From Larimichthys crocea (taxonomy: Eukaryota; Chordata; Actinopteri; Sciaenidae): a DNA stretch of 64,000 nt. The notes beneath the pieces are model-generated. The model searched no databases. It saw only the letters and a list, made by a program, of their open reading frames with translations, and had not been told where the DNA came from. A program made the position numbers and the translations under genes. The stretch is from contig NC_040022.1 of NCBI RefSeq assembly GCF_000972845.2, forward strand, positions 4,866,979-4,930,978, read 5' to 3'. This document shows positions 63,371 through 64,000 of this stretch, piece by piece. Positions within the stretch are counted from its first letter, which is position 1, and every line of letters starts with the position of its first letter.

Positions 63371-63913
63371 CAGACGGCAGATATATTTCTTGTGACATCT
63401 GCTTGACCAATCACGAAAGTACACGCAATTTGCATTGGATGTCGCCCAGATTTTTTTTCCCAGGACTCGTATCCAAAGCAGGTGGAGACCCGTGCTGTTG
63501 ATATCATGTTACGTTCTGTTTGCCGAGCCTCTGCAGTGGAGCAGTGTAGCACTGATCTAGAAACTGTCAGGGCAAAAGAGCAGGAGAGCTGTTTTTTAAT
63601 CAGTGTCAAGACAGAAGGTGAAATATGGGCACTGAGCCGTGCACCTTTTGGATTTATGGCCCATCTCTCTCGGCCACAGCAGCCTGGGAGAGTTCATTTG
63701 TGTTGAGTGCTGCTGAGTCACAGATTCACTTTGAGTTGTTGTTTTACCAGCGAGAGAGATGCAAGCGGCTTTGGTGTACTCGTTTACCGTTATCTGCTTC
63801 TCATCCGGGCATAGATCGCCGAACGATAACGCGCAGCACTTATTAGTTCGTGTCGAAGCATAATTAAAAGAAACGGGGAGCCGGATAAAGCTTCCAGCTG
63901 TCAGCCAGTAAAG

Positions 63914-64000
63914 ATGCAGCAGGAGTGTGAAGCTGTGAGCTGCTCCCTGAGCACAGCGTCCTGCTGGCTGAGCAAGGACGAACACGAGCCACAGAGTCTT
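63914..64000 (+). CDS. Open frame running off the right edge, possible first exon (uncertain)
   Basis: An ATG at 63914 (context AAAGATGC, A at -3) opens a frame of 29 codons, MQQECEAVSC onwards, with no stop before the window ends. The surrounding 250 bases are richer in G+C and CpG than the intron to the left. I recognise no family. It could be an alternative nbr1 5' exon, the first exon of another gene, or chance. Confidence 0.2.
   Translation, partial: MQQECEAVSCSLSTASCWLSKDEHEPQSL

Larger units (their letters stand above)
58219..64000 (+). other. nbr1 intron 1 (continues beyond the window)
   Basis: No exon encoding the next PB1 segment was seen. The interval carries family A elements at 58.89-59.5 kb, family B repeats at 59.63-60.06 kb and 62.87-63.37 kb, and the repeat at 62.06-62.2 kb. 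A GC-richer stretch with an open frame occurs at the right edge. Confidence 0.6.

Noticed and set aside
63596..63985. Minus-strand 129-codon open frame
   Set aside because: No recognisable domain or composition typical of a protein; it lies in nbr1 intron sequence and its GC-rich end explains the lack of stops.

Overview
The window is nuclear DNA from a ray-finned (teleost-like) fish. The genes are split into short exons with GT/AG borders. The proteins are vertebrate families, and the spacers hold the usual fish mix of tRNA-derived SINE pieces, L2/CR1/Rex-type and L1-type LINE relics, short inverted-repeat elements and CA/GA/GAT/CCAT microsatellites. There is no bacterial organisation: no operons, no ribosome binding sites, no CRISPR array.

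Layout from left to right: (1) 57-4939, plus strand: the last seven coding exons of a PA28-gamma-type proteasome activator (psme3 family); its start lies left of the window. (2) About 9.6-10.2 kb, plus strand: three decayed exons of a copper amine oxidase, in opposite orientation to the intact copy. (3) 18126-23508 (or 23523), minus strand: a complete five-exon membrane copper amine oxidase with its quinone-cofactor tyrosine and copper ligands. (4) 24-40 kb: a repeat-rich desert with an L1-type relic (minus, about 26.2-29.0 kb), an L2-type relic (plus, about 30.3-31.25 kb) and several short elements. (5) 40120-48929, plus strand: a complete 14-exon SLC6 Na+/Cl--coupled transporter of the GABA/taurine/betaine branch, with unusual residues at the presumed substrate and sodium sites. 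(6) 50.2-54.0 kb: two LINE relics, one interrupted by an inverted-repeat DNA element. (7) 54258-56571, plus strand: a complete five-exon glucose-6-phosphatase catalytic subunit. (8) 58117-58218, plus strand: the first coding exon of the autophagy receptor nbr1 in a CpG-rich promoter region; its first intron fills the rest of the window.

The order psme3 - AOC - g6pc - nbr1 matches the human 17q21 neighbourhood (PSME3, AOC2/AOC3, G6PC1, NBR1), which strongly supports the gene calls. The differences are an inverted amine oxidase, a dead amine oxidase fragment, and a GAT-like SLC6 gene between the amine oxidase and g6pc that I do not recall from the mammalian block. The genes do not form a pathway; they are neighbours by ancestry. 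Exon borders were set by eye from splice consensus, reading-frame continuity and recalled family sequences. For the three complete genes the frames close exactly, giving 753 or 758, 582 and 356 residues.

I found no clear new multi-gene system. The most interesting signals are a stop-free 87-base intron inside the amine oxidase, the divergent SLC6 transporter, the uneven divergence of the psme3 protein, the missing ER-retrieval tail on the glucose-6-phosphatase, and a telomere-repeat patch inside a LINE relic.
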